Below, piece after piece: positions 48,455 through 60,100 of a stretch of 64,000 bases of DNA (the stretch's first letter is position 1; each line of letters begins with the position of its first letter). Under the pieces are notes generated by a model, which made no database searches, was not told where the DNA came from, and saw only the letters and a program-made list of their open reading frames with translations. The position numbers and the translations under genes were made by a program. The stretch is from assembly GCF_001949145.1 (NCBI RefSeq), contig NW_019091368.1:3925007-3989006 (forward strand). The letters run 5' to 3'. This DNA comes from Acanthaster planci. Its lineage: Eukaryota; Echinodermata; Asteroidea; Valvatida; Acanthasteridae.

Positions 48455-48640
48455 CCATAAGCCGTATCATGCTTATTGCGGATACCACATGTGTGATTTT
48501 GTACAATCATGACAATGGTAGAAAGGCATTATGGGAAGGAAAAAGGAGCAAACATTGCCCCCTTTTCCTTCCCACAATGCCTTTATACCATTGTGCAAAA
48601 TCACTTGCAGTATGTATCAGCAATAACTTGCTTATGCCGA
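48455..48640. mobile_element. Fold-back element with AAAGGCAT(T/G) arms
   Basis: The inner arms CAATGGTAGAAAGGCATTAT and AATGCCTTTATACCATTGTG are complementary, followed by GGGAAGGAAAA / TTTTCCTTCCC. Outer words (GTGATTTTG, CATAAGC, GATAC) extend the pairing to about 90 bp per side with gaps. No ORF is present. Confidence 0.6.
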
Positions 48641-48918
48641 TGCTGATTATAAAAAATGGAGAACATTGTACAAACTACATGCAAATCAAAACACAGTCTG
48701 ACGTGTGTGCGGAGTTAGTAGAGTCCAAGCATCATAAGCATATGGAGGAATAAAACACCTCCATGGTCCAAGCTACTCGGACCATCATCCTCTCATGCTC
48801 GGACAAGCGTCTGAAGTGAAGTGTGCAGTGTGGTTTTGCTCCCCTTTTTTATCATGATAGGCCCCCTATATCAAGCCAAACAGCTGTCACAGGTTGACCT
48901 ACATGTAGCCCTAGCCTC

Positions 48919-49005
48919 CTAGTGTGGCGCTGGCACGGACTCTCACTCCCGATCCATCCTTAAGGATAAAGGATGGATCGGGAGAGAGAGTCCGTGCCAC
49001 ACTAG
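48919..49005. repeat. Long perfect-stem hairpin, 87 bp
   Basis: CTAGTGTGG pairs with CCACACTAG, then CACGGACTCTC(A)CTCCCG pairs with CGGGAG(A)GAGAGTCCGTG, then ATCCATCCTT with AAGGATGGAT around a loop of about 6 bases. The only defects are a 6-base bulge (CGCTGG) and one mismatch. It is flanked by CTACATGTAGCCC-like words on both sides. It may be a fold-back element or a small-RNA-type hairpin. Confidence 0.65.
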
Positions 49006-50168
49006 TGGGGCTACATCATGTAGCCCCAGACTTGGGGAGGGGTCCGACGTCCGCCCCGCTCCCACCCCAGAGTTATGGGGGTAAGTCTGACCACGGTGAC
49101 CTAATTTAACTTACCGAAATACTTGTAACAATGTAAGTTTGATCAGCTCGAGACATACGGGATACGATCATAAACCTAGCGATCACATGAAGAACATCAT
49201 GAAAGTTCCACCGTACATACATGTACTTAGGCCAACCTGCCTGCCACGTACATGCTGTCGTTCGATCAAGCGGCCCAACTCGTGTCTTTTGCCCAACCTC
49301 AAACGGGCCGATCGTAAACTGGGAGATGTTACAGGGTAGACTGGTTGCCAATCATCCTACCAGCGGATTTTTCGCTGAAGCCCCCTACAACTAGCCAGTG
49401 AATCAAGTATGTGTTCGCATTTCTCAGAACTAGAGTTGGAATGCAAAGAGATGGAAACACTAAAAGTAAAATCGTGTCACAGACGAACCCAAATCGGCCG
49501 GGTAAAGTGGATCAAATGTTCTTTTATGGTCGTTTTTACGCGAATTGACTTCAACATCCTCTGGTTAGCGGGACAACGTGAAAATCTGAGAGATTCTTTG
49601 AAGCAAAACAAATCATGGAGGAATAAAACACATTTCCTCCATGAACAAATGGACATTCCAGAGATTGGCGGCGCGGCTCTACCTATGGATGCAGACCAGT
49701 AAATAGTCCGAAAACTGCGTGCGCGGGCCAAATCACAATTTCTATGCACTCAAATTCTCTACGAAACAGAGCATTTTGTGGCCTATGAACTCGAAGATTT
49801 GTAGAAAAGACAGAAATAGGCTGGCAAAGAGAATACCAGCTTGCGTCTGAGTGAGATTTGGCAGAAATCGGTGTCCGAAAACGGCCTATTTTTCCGAAAG
49901 TGTAGGCATCGATATTTCAAAACGGCGATGGGCTTCAAGACTGCATTTTAGGGGTGACCTTCCATGGAAAGAAATATCTTCAGAAGTCGTCGGTTAATGA
50001 ATGGAAATTTGAAAAGAAAATAAAAAATCATAAACTAGGCTTTAATTTGACGTGCGTTTCAAACTCCTGAGAAACTCGTGAGTATTTTTCCTGATTTTGT
50101 GATTTTCGGGTATTTATCACTGTTGGCTAGGGCAGTTTACTTTACTGACCAGTAACCCGATAGTCACT

Positions 50169-50429
50169 GGGTGAGGCTAAAAGCCAGGCACTCCGTGTAT
50201 GACGTCACTACGCTTGTGGCTCCGTTCAACCGCCCATGTGCGAATACCCAATTGTAACTCATCGTGCACGCGTGACCTCGTCGTGAGCGTGTTGTTCCTT
50301 CCTCAATGTTTACAGGTGCAGTCCGAAGTCGGTCCACCATATCTGTGTTAAGTAAATGGGTTTTCATGAAGTGATGTTTTGCGTAGTGACGTCATGCACG
50401 GAGTGCATCTAGCTTTAATAGCCTCACCC
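50169..50429. mobile_element. MITE whose terminal repeats each carry TGACGTCA
   Basis: The left arm contains GGGTGAGGCTA, GCACTCCGTGTATGACGTCA and CTACGC. The right arm is the reverse complement with few changes (GCGTAGTGACGTCATGCACG and TAGCCTCACCC). Arms are about 46 bp and the unit is 261 bp. No transposase fragment was seen. Confidence 0.7.
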
Positions 50430-50504
50430 GCTTCGTCATGCGGCATTCATCATGAAGCGTGCCCTCAATGTCTTTGTATGCATATCAGCTTCGTGACGTC
50501 AAGG

Positions 50505-50575
50505 TGCAAAGCGAGGAAATAACCGCTACGCTAACCCGCTTCCCGAACTGCCCTTCTGTTGTTGTTTTAACGGCG
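50505..50575 (-). repeat. tRNA-derived SINE, partial copy
   Basis: GCGAGGAAATAACCGCTACG and CTAACCCGCTTCCC match the A-box half of the fuller copy at 50745-50845 with few differences. The B-box half is absent. Confidence 0.5.
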
Positions 50576-50744
50576 CTTTCAGCAACTCAGGCTATTTGCT
50601 CCAATAACTGTTCGTTTATTCATACACTTTATTAATCAGCATCACATTACGGAGTTAGGAAGAAGGTCCAGTCTTAGAGGCAGGAGGAAACTGGAGTACC
50701 CGGAGAAAACCTGCGAGAGCGAGTATGGACTGGAAACCAAATGC

Positions 50745-50845
50745 ACTTAAAGCCTGGGCCAAGCCGGGACTCGAACCCGGGCCTCATTGGTGAAATGCGA
50801 GGAAAGAACTGCTACGCTAACCCGCTCCCCCAACTGTCCCTCTGG
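50745..50845 (-). repeat. tRNA-derived SINE head
   Basis: On the minus strand GCGGGTTAGCGTAGCAG resembles an A box, and CCGGGTTCGAGTCCCGG is a perfect T-arm with 5-bp stem and B box. The anticodon-arm region does not fold well, so this is a retroposon head rather than a working tRNA gene. The partial copy at 50505 belongs to the same family. Confidence 0.6.
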
Positions 50846-51319
50846 CCGTCTGTGCGCGTCTTTGCGAAAGTTGTACAGGCAATTATAGCTCGTAGTACCA
50901 CAAGTAGCCAATCAGCGTACCCCGGGGCGGTTCTTCTCCAGCAAGCTTCCGGGGAACACCTTGCTACGCCCTTTACGTTAGCCCGCGAGTACTCAAATGT
51001 TCCTCTGTCGTGTTACATGAGTAATATATATTATTCAAAGCTCTGTTGCATGCTTGGTAAGCGATGTCCCGCTATGTATTCTGTTCCATTAACGCCATCA
51101 AATCTACAGCAAATCACGAAGATTGCTTACATGCTGTGAATGACGGAAAACGACGCGGGCGAGTTCCCCGTGACTGTCAAGTTGTGAATGAATGTCAAAA
51201 GAAATGGCGTAACTACACACGAGGCGAGGGGCCGTCCATGAAGTATACGTCCGCACGGGGGGGGGGGGCTGCCGTTGCGTACACCATTCGTAAGGAGGGG
51301 AGGGGGTTCAAGTCAGTGC

Positions 51320-51704
51320 GTATCGTATGCAAACCGAAAATTTGCCTGTAATGAATCTTCATCATTATCAATACACTTTCTCATCCAAATATATACCATG
51401 TATTTCAGCTATATTCACGGAAACCTGACCGTGTTTTAATACATCATTTTTCTAAGGTGCTTTATAAGGTGTTTTATTTTTCCTTGTTTCATTTAAGCAT
51501 AAGGTGCAAAGTAAATACGTGCATAAGAGGAAAAGGGCACCCAGATTTTTTTCCAATTCAACAACATCTTTTTTTAAGCTGCTAAGTAAATATTTTCCAG
51601 GGCCGTTAATAAAGAAATACCTTTTTTCGCAACCTCTCGGACAAAGCACTGAGCATACAGTGCTTATTAATATACGTTGGATAAGGAAAAACACGTTATA
51701 TAAA
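51320..51704. repeat. 385-bp direct repeat, copy 1
   Basis: This copy runs from GTATCGTATGCAAACCG to ACACGTTATATAAA. It matches 51855-52238 with only a handful of small differences (a 3-base indel at CATCATTATC/CATCATC, a few single bases and homopolymer lengths). Confidence 0.85.
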
Positions 51705-51780
51705 TTAAAATCTTCCCAACGCAAAAATACATCTTAAAAATAGTTCGCGGTACCTGCTGCTTCACTTGAACGGCCAGCCG

Positions 51781-51854
51781 ACCTCGGCGGTCGAATGGAC
51801 TAAGACATCTGCACTAGTAAGCAGGAGGTCGTGGGTTTGAGTCCCACCCGAGNT
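51781..51854 (+). tRNA. tRNA-like sequence resembling tRNA-Thr(AGU), probably a pseudogene or SINE head
   Basis: The acceptor strand ACCTCGG pairs with CCGAG(N)T. The T arm is perfect (GTGGG, TTTGAGT, CCCAC) and the variable loop is AGGTC. The anticodon arm is TCTGC / GCAGG around ACTAGTAA, one base longer than a normal 7-base loop; dropping the A gives CTAGTAA with an AGT anticodon. The A-box region (GGTCGAATGG) is degenerate. No T-run terminator follows. An unresolved N lies in the acceptor strand. It sits between the two direct repeats. Confidence 0.4.
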
Positions 51855-52238
51855 GTATCGTATGCAAACCGAAAATTTGCCTGTAATGAATCTTCATCAT
51901 CAATACACTTTCTCATCCAAATATATACCATGTATTTCAGCTATATTTACGGAAACCTGACCGTGTTTTAATACATCATTTTTCTAAGGTGCTTTATAAG
52001 GTGTTTTATTTTTCCTTGTTTCATTTAAGCATAAGGTGCAAAGTAAATACGTGCATAAGAGGAAAAAGGGCACCCAGATTTTTTTTCCAATACAACAACA
52101 TCTTTTTTTAAGCTGCTAAGTAAATATTTTCCAGGGCCGTTAATAAAGAAATACCTTTTTTCGCAACCTCTCGGACAAAGCACTGAGCATACAGTGCTTA
52201 TTAATATACGTTGGATAAGGAAAAACACGTTATATAAA
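51855..52238. repeat. 385-bp direct repeat, copy 2
   Basis: This copy begins two bases after the ambiguous base at 51853 and is nearly identical to 51320-51704. Such high identity means a very recent duplication, a paired terminal repeat, or an assembly duplication. Confidence 0.85.
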
Positions 52239-54106
52239 GAAATACCGATATAAAGCAAGGTACCCGGGAAGTCAAAAGATATAAGGAATGCGTATGCGTA
52301 CATGGGGAAAGGGGTGGAGCCACGGAGAAGTCGGCATTTCGTGCGTACATGTACACAGGTCCTACTTTATGGACGGCCCCTAAAGGAAGAATCGTGGGGG
52401 TATGTCCCCCGCTCGACCCGGGCCCCTCTGCTGATTCCCCCGCTCAGACGGGAAAAATCTGGCCTTGGTCAGTTTTTCAACAGCGACCAAACCCACTTTA
52501 GGGTTCCTTCAAGAAAAATTGGACCCAAAACGTGTCACCCTGGCATGGACGCGAATCGGTTACTGAGTTAAAGAGGGCACTATTCGATATTATTGTTATT
52601 TGCTATTATTTCAAGATGCTCCTGATCAAGATACCTGCAGGAGGTTTTTTTATCCAGCAATTTTATAAACAGCCTTATTGAAAAGGAATACTTATTGAAT
52701 GTTTGTTATTTCAAACACAATATATTGAATTTATTGCTCGGTGTCCTCCATACCTGCTGCGTAGAGTTTTAATCCCGGTGTGACATCAATTGACCTGCAT
52801 TTCATAATTCATTATTTTACTAGTATGTCCAATTAAGAAAAAATCAAGTAAATATGCCAAATTCAAAGACTGAGAAAAAGCTGGGCAGTGTGAATGCGAC
52901 TGGTTCGTTTGGTGGTTTGAAGTCTTTACAGAGCCATTATAAATGCCGTTACATAATTATACATGAACAATACACAAGGTAGCTACACTATAATTATGCA
53001 AGTAGGTGTACCATTGTGTACAGCACACATAATTAAACTGTGCGTAGTGGTGTGGACACAAACTTGCACAAAACCGTTCCAATTCAAGCACCAATAACTG
53101 CTTACTACATAATCTTTAAACCTCAGGCACTTTCGTTAAATTGCTGCCTTCCTGAAAATATAAAAATCCTGGTGACATAAAATTTTTCATATAGAATGCT
53201 GAGATTCTTAGAATTATGTTCTCACTGTAGGTTTTAAAGGAATTACGTGGCAAGAAAATTGATCAACAGAAATGTCAAATTTTAAATGTTCATTTAACTA
53301 CTTTATATCTACCAATACACATACTTCTTATCTTCATTTCCAGTATCTGACATTTCAACACCGTCATTTCTAAGTTCAGAACATGGAATTCATAATGCAA
53401 TTAATTTTGCCTTCCTAAACATTTCAAATTTCCTCTAGAAATACTTGATCAAAATTATCGAGTATGGGGATTTGGGAAACTGACAAGTGAAATCCCAAAC
53501 AACAAATTAATCTGATATGGAAGTAAACCTAAACGAGTGGGATAAATTGTGTTCACTTCACCTGTGTTTAAAATGTCATTAAATACATTTCTATAACTCA
53601 CAGCTGCCATCGAAAATTTCGAAAATAACAAAGCTACTTAAAATTAATTGTAAAAAAATAAATGACAGATGTTCTTTGAACTTCACAAATTCTTTCAATT
53701 CTCTAAAATACATATTTGAGTATATAATGCCTTTTACTTTTATTCAAAGTAAGAGATGGATAATGCCATATTGCCAAGGAATGTTTGTAATAAACCCATG
53801 AAAAGACATGATTTCGTCGTGTGATGAGAAGTTGGGTTTAAAAGGAATCTGGTGGGTAACATGCCACATTTCAATCAAAAAATTGAGAATATTACAATAA
53901 GTTATTAATAATCCTCAGGACTCACATCCTCAACAAAAATTCGAATATATTTTGACTAATTTGAAAAGCTGTCCATGCACAATAAAATATACGTTACTTT
54001 CCAAGTAAAATAAACACAAAGCTAAAATTGAAACTCCTACTAGGTCTATGGTTGGTTTTCAGCCGCAAGTCAGTTTACCTGCCCTTCTTTCTTACAATTT
54101 CATCAT

Positions 54107-54189
54107 TTAATCCTCACTGCGCCACTCAGGGTCCTGCTGTTCAGCTACAACGCTCACTCCCTGCAGACAATCCTCAACCGGTTTGTCCA
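54107..54189 (-). CDS. MOV10: MOV10, last coding exon
   Basis: This short exon ends [10 protein letters not shown] and TAA. Its acceptor is TTTTCCACAG, and it enters in phase 1. The terminal EWR motif matches vertebrate MOV10, which supports this weakly conserved exon. Confidence 0.88.
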
Positions 54190-57100
54190 CTGTGGAAAAG
54201 GACAGAGAAAGGGTGTCAACTACCACAGCATTTACGGTGATGGCAGTTTGGCACTGCATGCTGCGGCCAGGCAATAATCAAGCTTATGTCCATGAGCAAG
54301 ACGATCCGTCACAATTGACTTTTCTCTGCCCACAAGGAGACGGGAATATCTTTTGAGGGCAGTTTTGGGGCAATACTGATCATGGACCGGACACCTGAGA
54401 CCAATTTCAGGGCTCGGTTAAGTGAGGAATTCTTCACTTGTGATCAGCAAGATCTGCGCTAGTGCTTACAACCCTGGCTAAGAGAATTCTGACCTGACAC
54501 AGCAAGCCCAGAATTTATTTATTTTTAAATGCTAGCACTGAAATTTCTTCTGTAGTTCTGTGAAGACTCTCGGCCTGAGGTATAAAGACATTTGGCCATG
54601 GCCTATCCAAATGAATACATGCGGTTTCAATGTTGCTGTGTGTTGTAATGGTTGAGTATGAACTGGCTGGGCAGTACAGTGCACACGGATAACTATTTCA
54701 GTGAACTTAATTCCAGGCAACAGATATTATGGCAAAGTTAGAATAGAAAAAGTGACCATCCAGTTCACTATTACCAATTAAAGGTGTTGATAGTAAGCCA
54801 AAAACAAGCTCAGGAGAAAGTTCACATCTCCTGCATAACAGCAATCACAGCACTGAAGTCCCCCAGATTGTTGGCTCTAAACCATTTATTACTCAATGAG
54901 TCTTGGTTCGGCATTGACCGTAACGACAGAAGCAAACTAACCTCAGGAAATCATGGGAATGATCCGCAATACAGTGGACTAATAGTTTTCTTTGCAGCGC
55001 AAAATGGGGAAAATAGGTGTCAGGCAAAAATACATAGAACGTCCAATGAGAAGCTGACATGGATGTTGTTTGCAAGACAATTTGACACCACACACTATCT
55101 TCCTTCTCAATTCCATCTAATCCAACTGAAGGCGCTTGTCAAGTTCCTAGAGTGGTGTCTTTTTCTTACCCAGGTCAGACGTTATCTTCAGTTGCTGAAA
55201 CTTCTCTATGGTGTCTTCTACTTCATCTTCCTCATTGTTAAAGAAGCATCCTGTGTAGGCACTGTTCTCCAAGCAATACTCCAGGAACCTACAGAATTGG
55301 CATTCCAAGATTTCACGAAAATGTTGGATGAATTCAAGTACGTCTCCTGAAAACAGTTGAAAGCTAAAGTATATGTAACAATCGAATAATGGAATATTTC
55401 ATGGATTAATCATCAGTATCATACTCTGAATAAATATCAAAAGTTTCTTCAAATTTTCAGTTATTCCATTTGTTAAATATCTGACTGATAATCTACTCTG
55501 CATTCCGTTTAAATCTCCCAGTCAATGAGTTAAAGAAGGCAGCTTTTTGTTTCACTTTTTGCGGTATATTCTCAAACAGAGGCAGATCAAGCGTTTACAA
55601 AAAAGGGGTGCTTGGTGGCATTTATGAAGGGCGGGGCACGCCCCCAAATAGAGACAAACCTGTACATACAAAAAGTGCATATTTTTGTGATAGTCATTGT
55701 CTTCAAAATTACTTGACATGTAACCAGGTGAGACTAAAAGAAAACAAGAAAGATTGGGAAAGGGGACAGGGGTGGCAGGTGTGCACCAGGTGCATCCCCT
55801 GGATCGATCCACTACTCACTTATGGTGCAAAGCATGTTTTGATTGTCTCATATCCAAAAATGATGCGTTTCGGGAACTGACGAGCAATTACTCACATGTT
55901 CCAGTTGGTATCCTTCCTCAGCATGAAGGGGTTGCCCACCAGGATCAGCAGGGCCTTAGCTCGCGTCACGGCCACATTCAGCCTCTGTTGGGACAGTTAA
56001 TCCATAAAGTCTGATCAGGAGTAAAATCAATTGAAATTTGGAAATAAACTGAGAGAAATGGTTAATTATTTTTTTTTTAATTCTCGGGTGTCAGACAAGG
56101 TCTGCTATATGCAGAAGTCAAATTACTTCAAATGATATCCCCAAAAAACTTATTCAAAATCAGCAGAGACAACTAGGACCTGCTTATCAACAGGTTAGCA
56201 TTCACAATGCAAATGGACAAGATTATGACCACAAGCTGTCAAGTGAAACACTTCCATGATTTGAATGTGACTCCCTCTTAGTTTTCAGATTTAATCATAT
56301 GCTTTTCTGATAGTTTTATAGAAAAATCAGTTGTTCTCATACAAAAGGTTCCAAACACACTTCTGGCTTCATGATGCGTGGAATTTCTGTTTGAAATTAC
56401 ACATGCTGGTGCTGTCATTAGTGGGAGAAATACTGCGGTTATACAAACACTTAGACAAATTTTGTTTATTTGATAAAGAATTATAGTTTGTGCTGTATTC
56501 ATCTTCACTACTGCAATTCTCCTCACTTTGATATCCTGGCTATCAAAATTGTCCTTTTAAGAATTAGCGTGTCATTTTCTGATATTTTTACTTGGTTACC
56601 AAGTAAACTTTTCCTCTCTCAGTAGAAACCCTCATGAACAAACCTTTGGGTTTTTGACGAAGCCCAGCTTGTAATCAATGTCCATCTGGATGTGTTCTGG
56701 TTTGGTGCTGCGGACGGTGGACACGATGATGACTAGTCTCTCCTGACCCTGGAACTCTTCCACCGAGCCCACCTTGATGTTGGTGATTTTACGCTTCTTA
56801 AGTACCTCCTTGATCTTTTGCACCTGTAAATACGCAGATGGAGAAAGATATTGCACGGTAAGATACTGGACATGGCCTAAGGTTGTACAAAATACTGTTT
56901 TGTGACAGCACTCAGGAGTATTTTGGAGCAAACCATGAGGCATTTACCAGAACTATGTTTGGGAATTGTTTGAGTGTGTATCTAAAGTTGGCCGTCGTAT
57001 CTGACTTGAAAAGGGCCGTGTTGGTGGGCAGTGTTCATTTTGTTGGTAACAACGCGACTGCAACGCATGCATTCCATAGTAGTTCATGAACGTGCAAAGT

Positions 57101-60100
57101 GCAGTTCTCATCAAAGGAGCCTCTGTTGCTAGGGAAACTACACCCTCTCTTGACCCTGTTCAAGGCAGCTACATCTTGCTTCTTTTGAAAGTCCAAAATT
57201 TCTGCCAAATGATACTATTCAAAAGTGGATTATAGCCAGACCAGGGTTCTGGAGGTGCTGCTTGCATTGTCAGCCTGTATTCTGACATTAAGGGATAAAC
57301 AGAGCGTCACCTGGCGACGGTAGGGTGAGATGATGCCTATGTCTGCCTCCTTGACGCGCTTGCCACCTCTTTTTTCCAGCAGGTCCTGAGCGTACTCAAT
57401 GACAATCTGAATCTCGGCTTTGTTGAAGAAGGATGGGCTCTGTCCCTCTCGTTCGTCTACTCCCTCGACGCCGTGGAAGATAATGGGAAAATCCTAATGA
57501 AGAGAAAGGAAACCAGTGATCCTCAGCAACCGAAGACATCTATGTGTTGCCTAGGATTGTAACAGAACCTGTAGCCACTGGCTACATGCTACTCATGTCA
57601 TGTCAACTTACTGGCCAGCTTTACTCTGGTCCATGTCCTCAGCCTTTTCTTTATTCTGATTAAAACTGATAAAGACAGTTTCAGAAAACTTTAATAATAC
57701 ATGTACAAAATAGTAAAATGCAACAACCTTTTGGGGTAGCTTTTCCCAACCGCAGAGTGACTCCCTAGCGAATTTATCAGCGTGGACTTCTAGCTCATTT
57801 GCATAGAACAGCTGATTGGGCAGTTTGAGGATGGCCGGGTGGGAGCGGTAGTTACGCAGCAGCTTGGTCAGCACGCGGCTGTCGTAATGCGGCTCCACCT
57901 TCCCGCGTTTGTATACCTGGCACTTTGTCATGAGGCGCTCCAACAGTGACAGCTCTGTAGGGATTTTAGAAGACACGAGACACTTTAAACTCAATGATAA
58001 GAGGTAAACAATGTCGTAATCAACATGTCGTGCTTGAGGTACGTGCCCTAAATTGAAGCACCGCCTCAAGAGCAAAGAAGAGACACAATGGTGAGAATTG
58101 TTTCATCTGGGCACGTACGTGAAGACAACCATTCAACATAAACTGGTCACGTGTGCATAAAGTGTCTCACATCAAATGTCCATAGACCTGTGCTTGCATG
58201 CGGTGATTTCCCATCAACATGATGTCTGCTACGTAAAAGTAGGTACTCATCCCAGCACACAAACTGATATGTGCTGGCACTATATATACATTGTACTATG
58301 AATTTGATGCACCAGCCCATTTAAGGTGAAAGAATATGGAAGACAACTTATACATTTAAAACGACACTCCCCACCCCCAAAAAATTCTACATTAGTTGTT
58401 CATTCTAAGAATGTTTTGTCAAAAACCCTACCCAGTCCGTGTTCAAGGGCCAGTGGTGACCTGAGGATGGGTCCTAGCTGCTTGGGATCACCGGCCAGAA
58501 CCACCTGACCTCCTCGGGGGTTGTTTGGGTTCAGGAGGTTGGCCAGGGATATAATGGCTTCTGGCTCCACAGCGTGGCCCGCCTCGTCGATGAAGACGTG
58601 GGTGAAGTGGTCGTAGGGGAAGTCCTTTGCAGTGGCCAGCCTGACAAGAATTAGATTACAAGATGTAAATTGTTCAATATTGGGGGGGGTGAGTTAGTGG
58701 TATTGGCTTGTATCTAAGAACAGTCACAGAAGTCAAGTGATCACTCGCGATGATGTGCTGCTGCATGTATGACTCATTTGCATCTGAATGCAGTGCAAAC
58801 CTAAGGTGGCTTTGTGAGGGGAGGATAGTATACAGCATTGAAAGGTGTGTTGCATCTCTTACGTTATTCTGTCACTGTCAAAGGGGGGGGGGTTACCATT
58901 GTTTTACGCAGTACACGAAAAGGATGAGGCACATACAAAGCCATGTCAGAATGTTTTGACTGTGGCTGAAAATGACACTGCACCTCTGAAAGCCACTGGC
59001 TAGTGGTTGGAACTATACTTCCCACATACTACTGACCAAATAGTCTACTGACCTGTACAGGAAAAGTGGGCATCCAGTGCAAACAGAATCTTTTATTCTT
59101 TTTAATTAGACCTTCTTTATTAAGGGTAACCCATCTAGCAGAAACTGATCATTTGGGGCCCTCATTAAAAAGAAAAAGAAATACGTCAAGATTGTAATAT
59201 AAACATTACCACAACTACACAAATGTACAAAAATACAAATACATCAGAGGAGTCATCCACAGAAAAAGATTCCTCATTCTTAAAAATACCTGAAAAATTA
59301 CATTAAAAATCCAATAAAAAATCAAACATCGAAAAAAGAAAAAGTTAAAATTGGAGGACAAATAGGTATAGATACAGGGAAAAGATATAAAATATTGAGA
59401 GAACATTGAGTGCCTCCCTACCTCCCCCAAGAATTAATATTAACCATCCAAAAATGCAAGTACAAATGAACTGGCAGAGTACAATTTAAAAAAATCTTCA
59501 ATTAAAAAAAAGGTGTAAAAATTGATGATACAACATTACGAGAAAAAAATCCTGAAGGCTCAGGACAAAAAATAAAAACTACACTTTGACAATATCTGGG
59601 AAAATTTTGATGGAGGACGGTTTCTAAACCCCCCCCGATCTGTCACCAACCAACCTTCCAGCTGTACAGAGGGTGGTCACTAGAACACGCTTCTCCATAA
59701 GCTCCTCCTTGACTGGGAAGAAATTATCCCCTGTCATCTTGTTGTAGTTGCAGCAGTTTTTTTCCTAATGGAACAACAAATCGGCTGGAGTTGACCTCAA
59801 GAGTCCAGACATTTTACGTGCCATTTTGAAAAAGTTTTCCAAAATGCACAATACACACAAAAGCGCAGGGCGCATGACCAATATTTGTGGGAAAAAAGTC
59901 TTTGCCACTGTTTATTCCCTTCAGTTTCCTTTGGCATGTAACACTTGAGAATATTTCTAGTCTATGGGATACCAGTCCATTGCAGATTTCTCTTCAGGCA
60001 TTATGCCATTACCCATTTATACATTTTGGATGGAGAGAGACAAGTAAAGGTGAAATGGCTTGCCCAAGGCCACAACTTATGACCTACCGCTGGAATCGAA

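Larger units (their letters stand above)
46888..54106. other. Upstream region of SLC41A and downstream region of MOV10
   Basis: Both genes are on the minus strand, so this 7.2-kb stretch holds the SLC41A promoter and the MOV10 3' UTR. No supported coding exon is visible. It is dense in inverted-repeat elements, tRNA-like SINE copies and one recent direct repeat pair (all listed separately). A minus-strand donor-like GTAAGT with exon end at 49115 is one possible non-coding first exon of SLC41A. Confidence 0.5.

Noticed and set aside
51320-52238. LTR retrotransposon reading of the direct repeat pair
   Set aside because: The spacer is only 150 bp, has no visible primer-binding site or polypurine tract, and no matching target-site duplication was found; kept only as one hypothesis among others.
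54784-55350. 188-codon plus-strand frame
   Set aside because: It overlaps a MOV10 exon in antisense and its unique part shows no domain; MOV10 splice phases support the minus strand.
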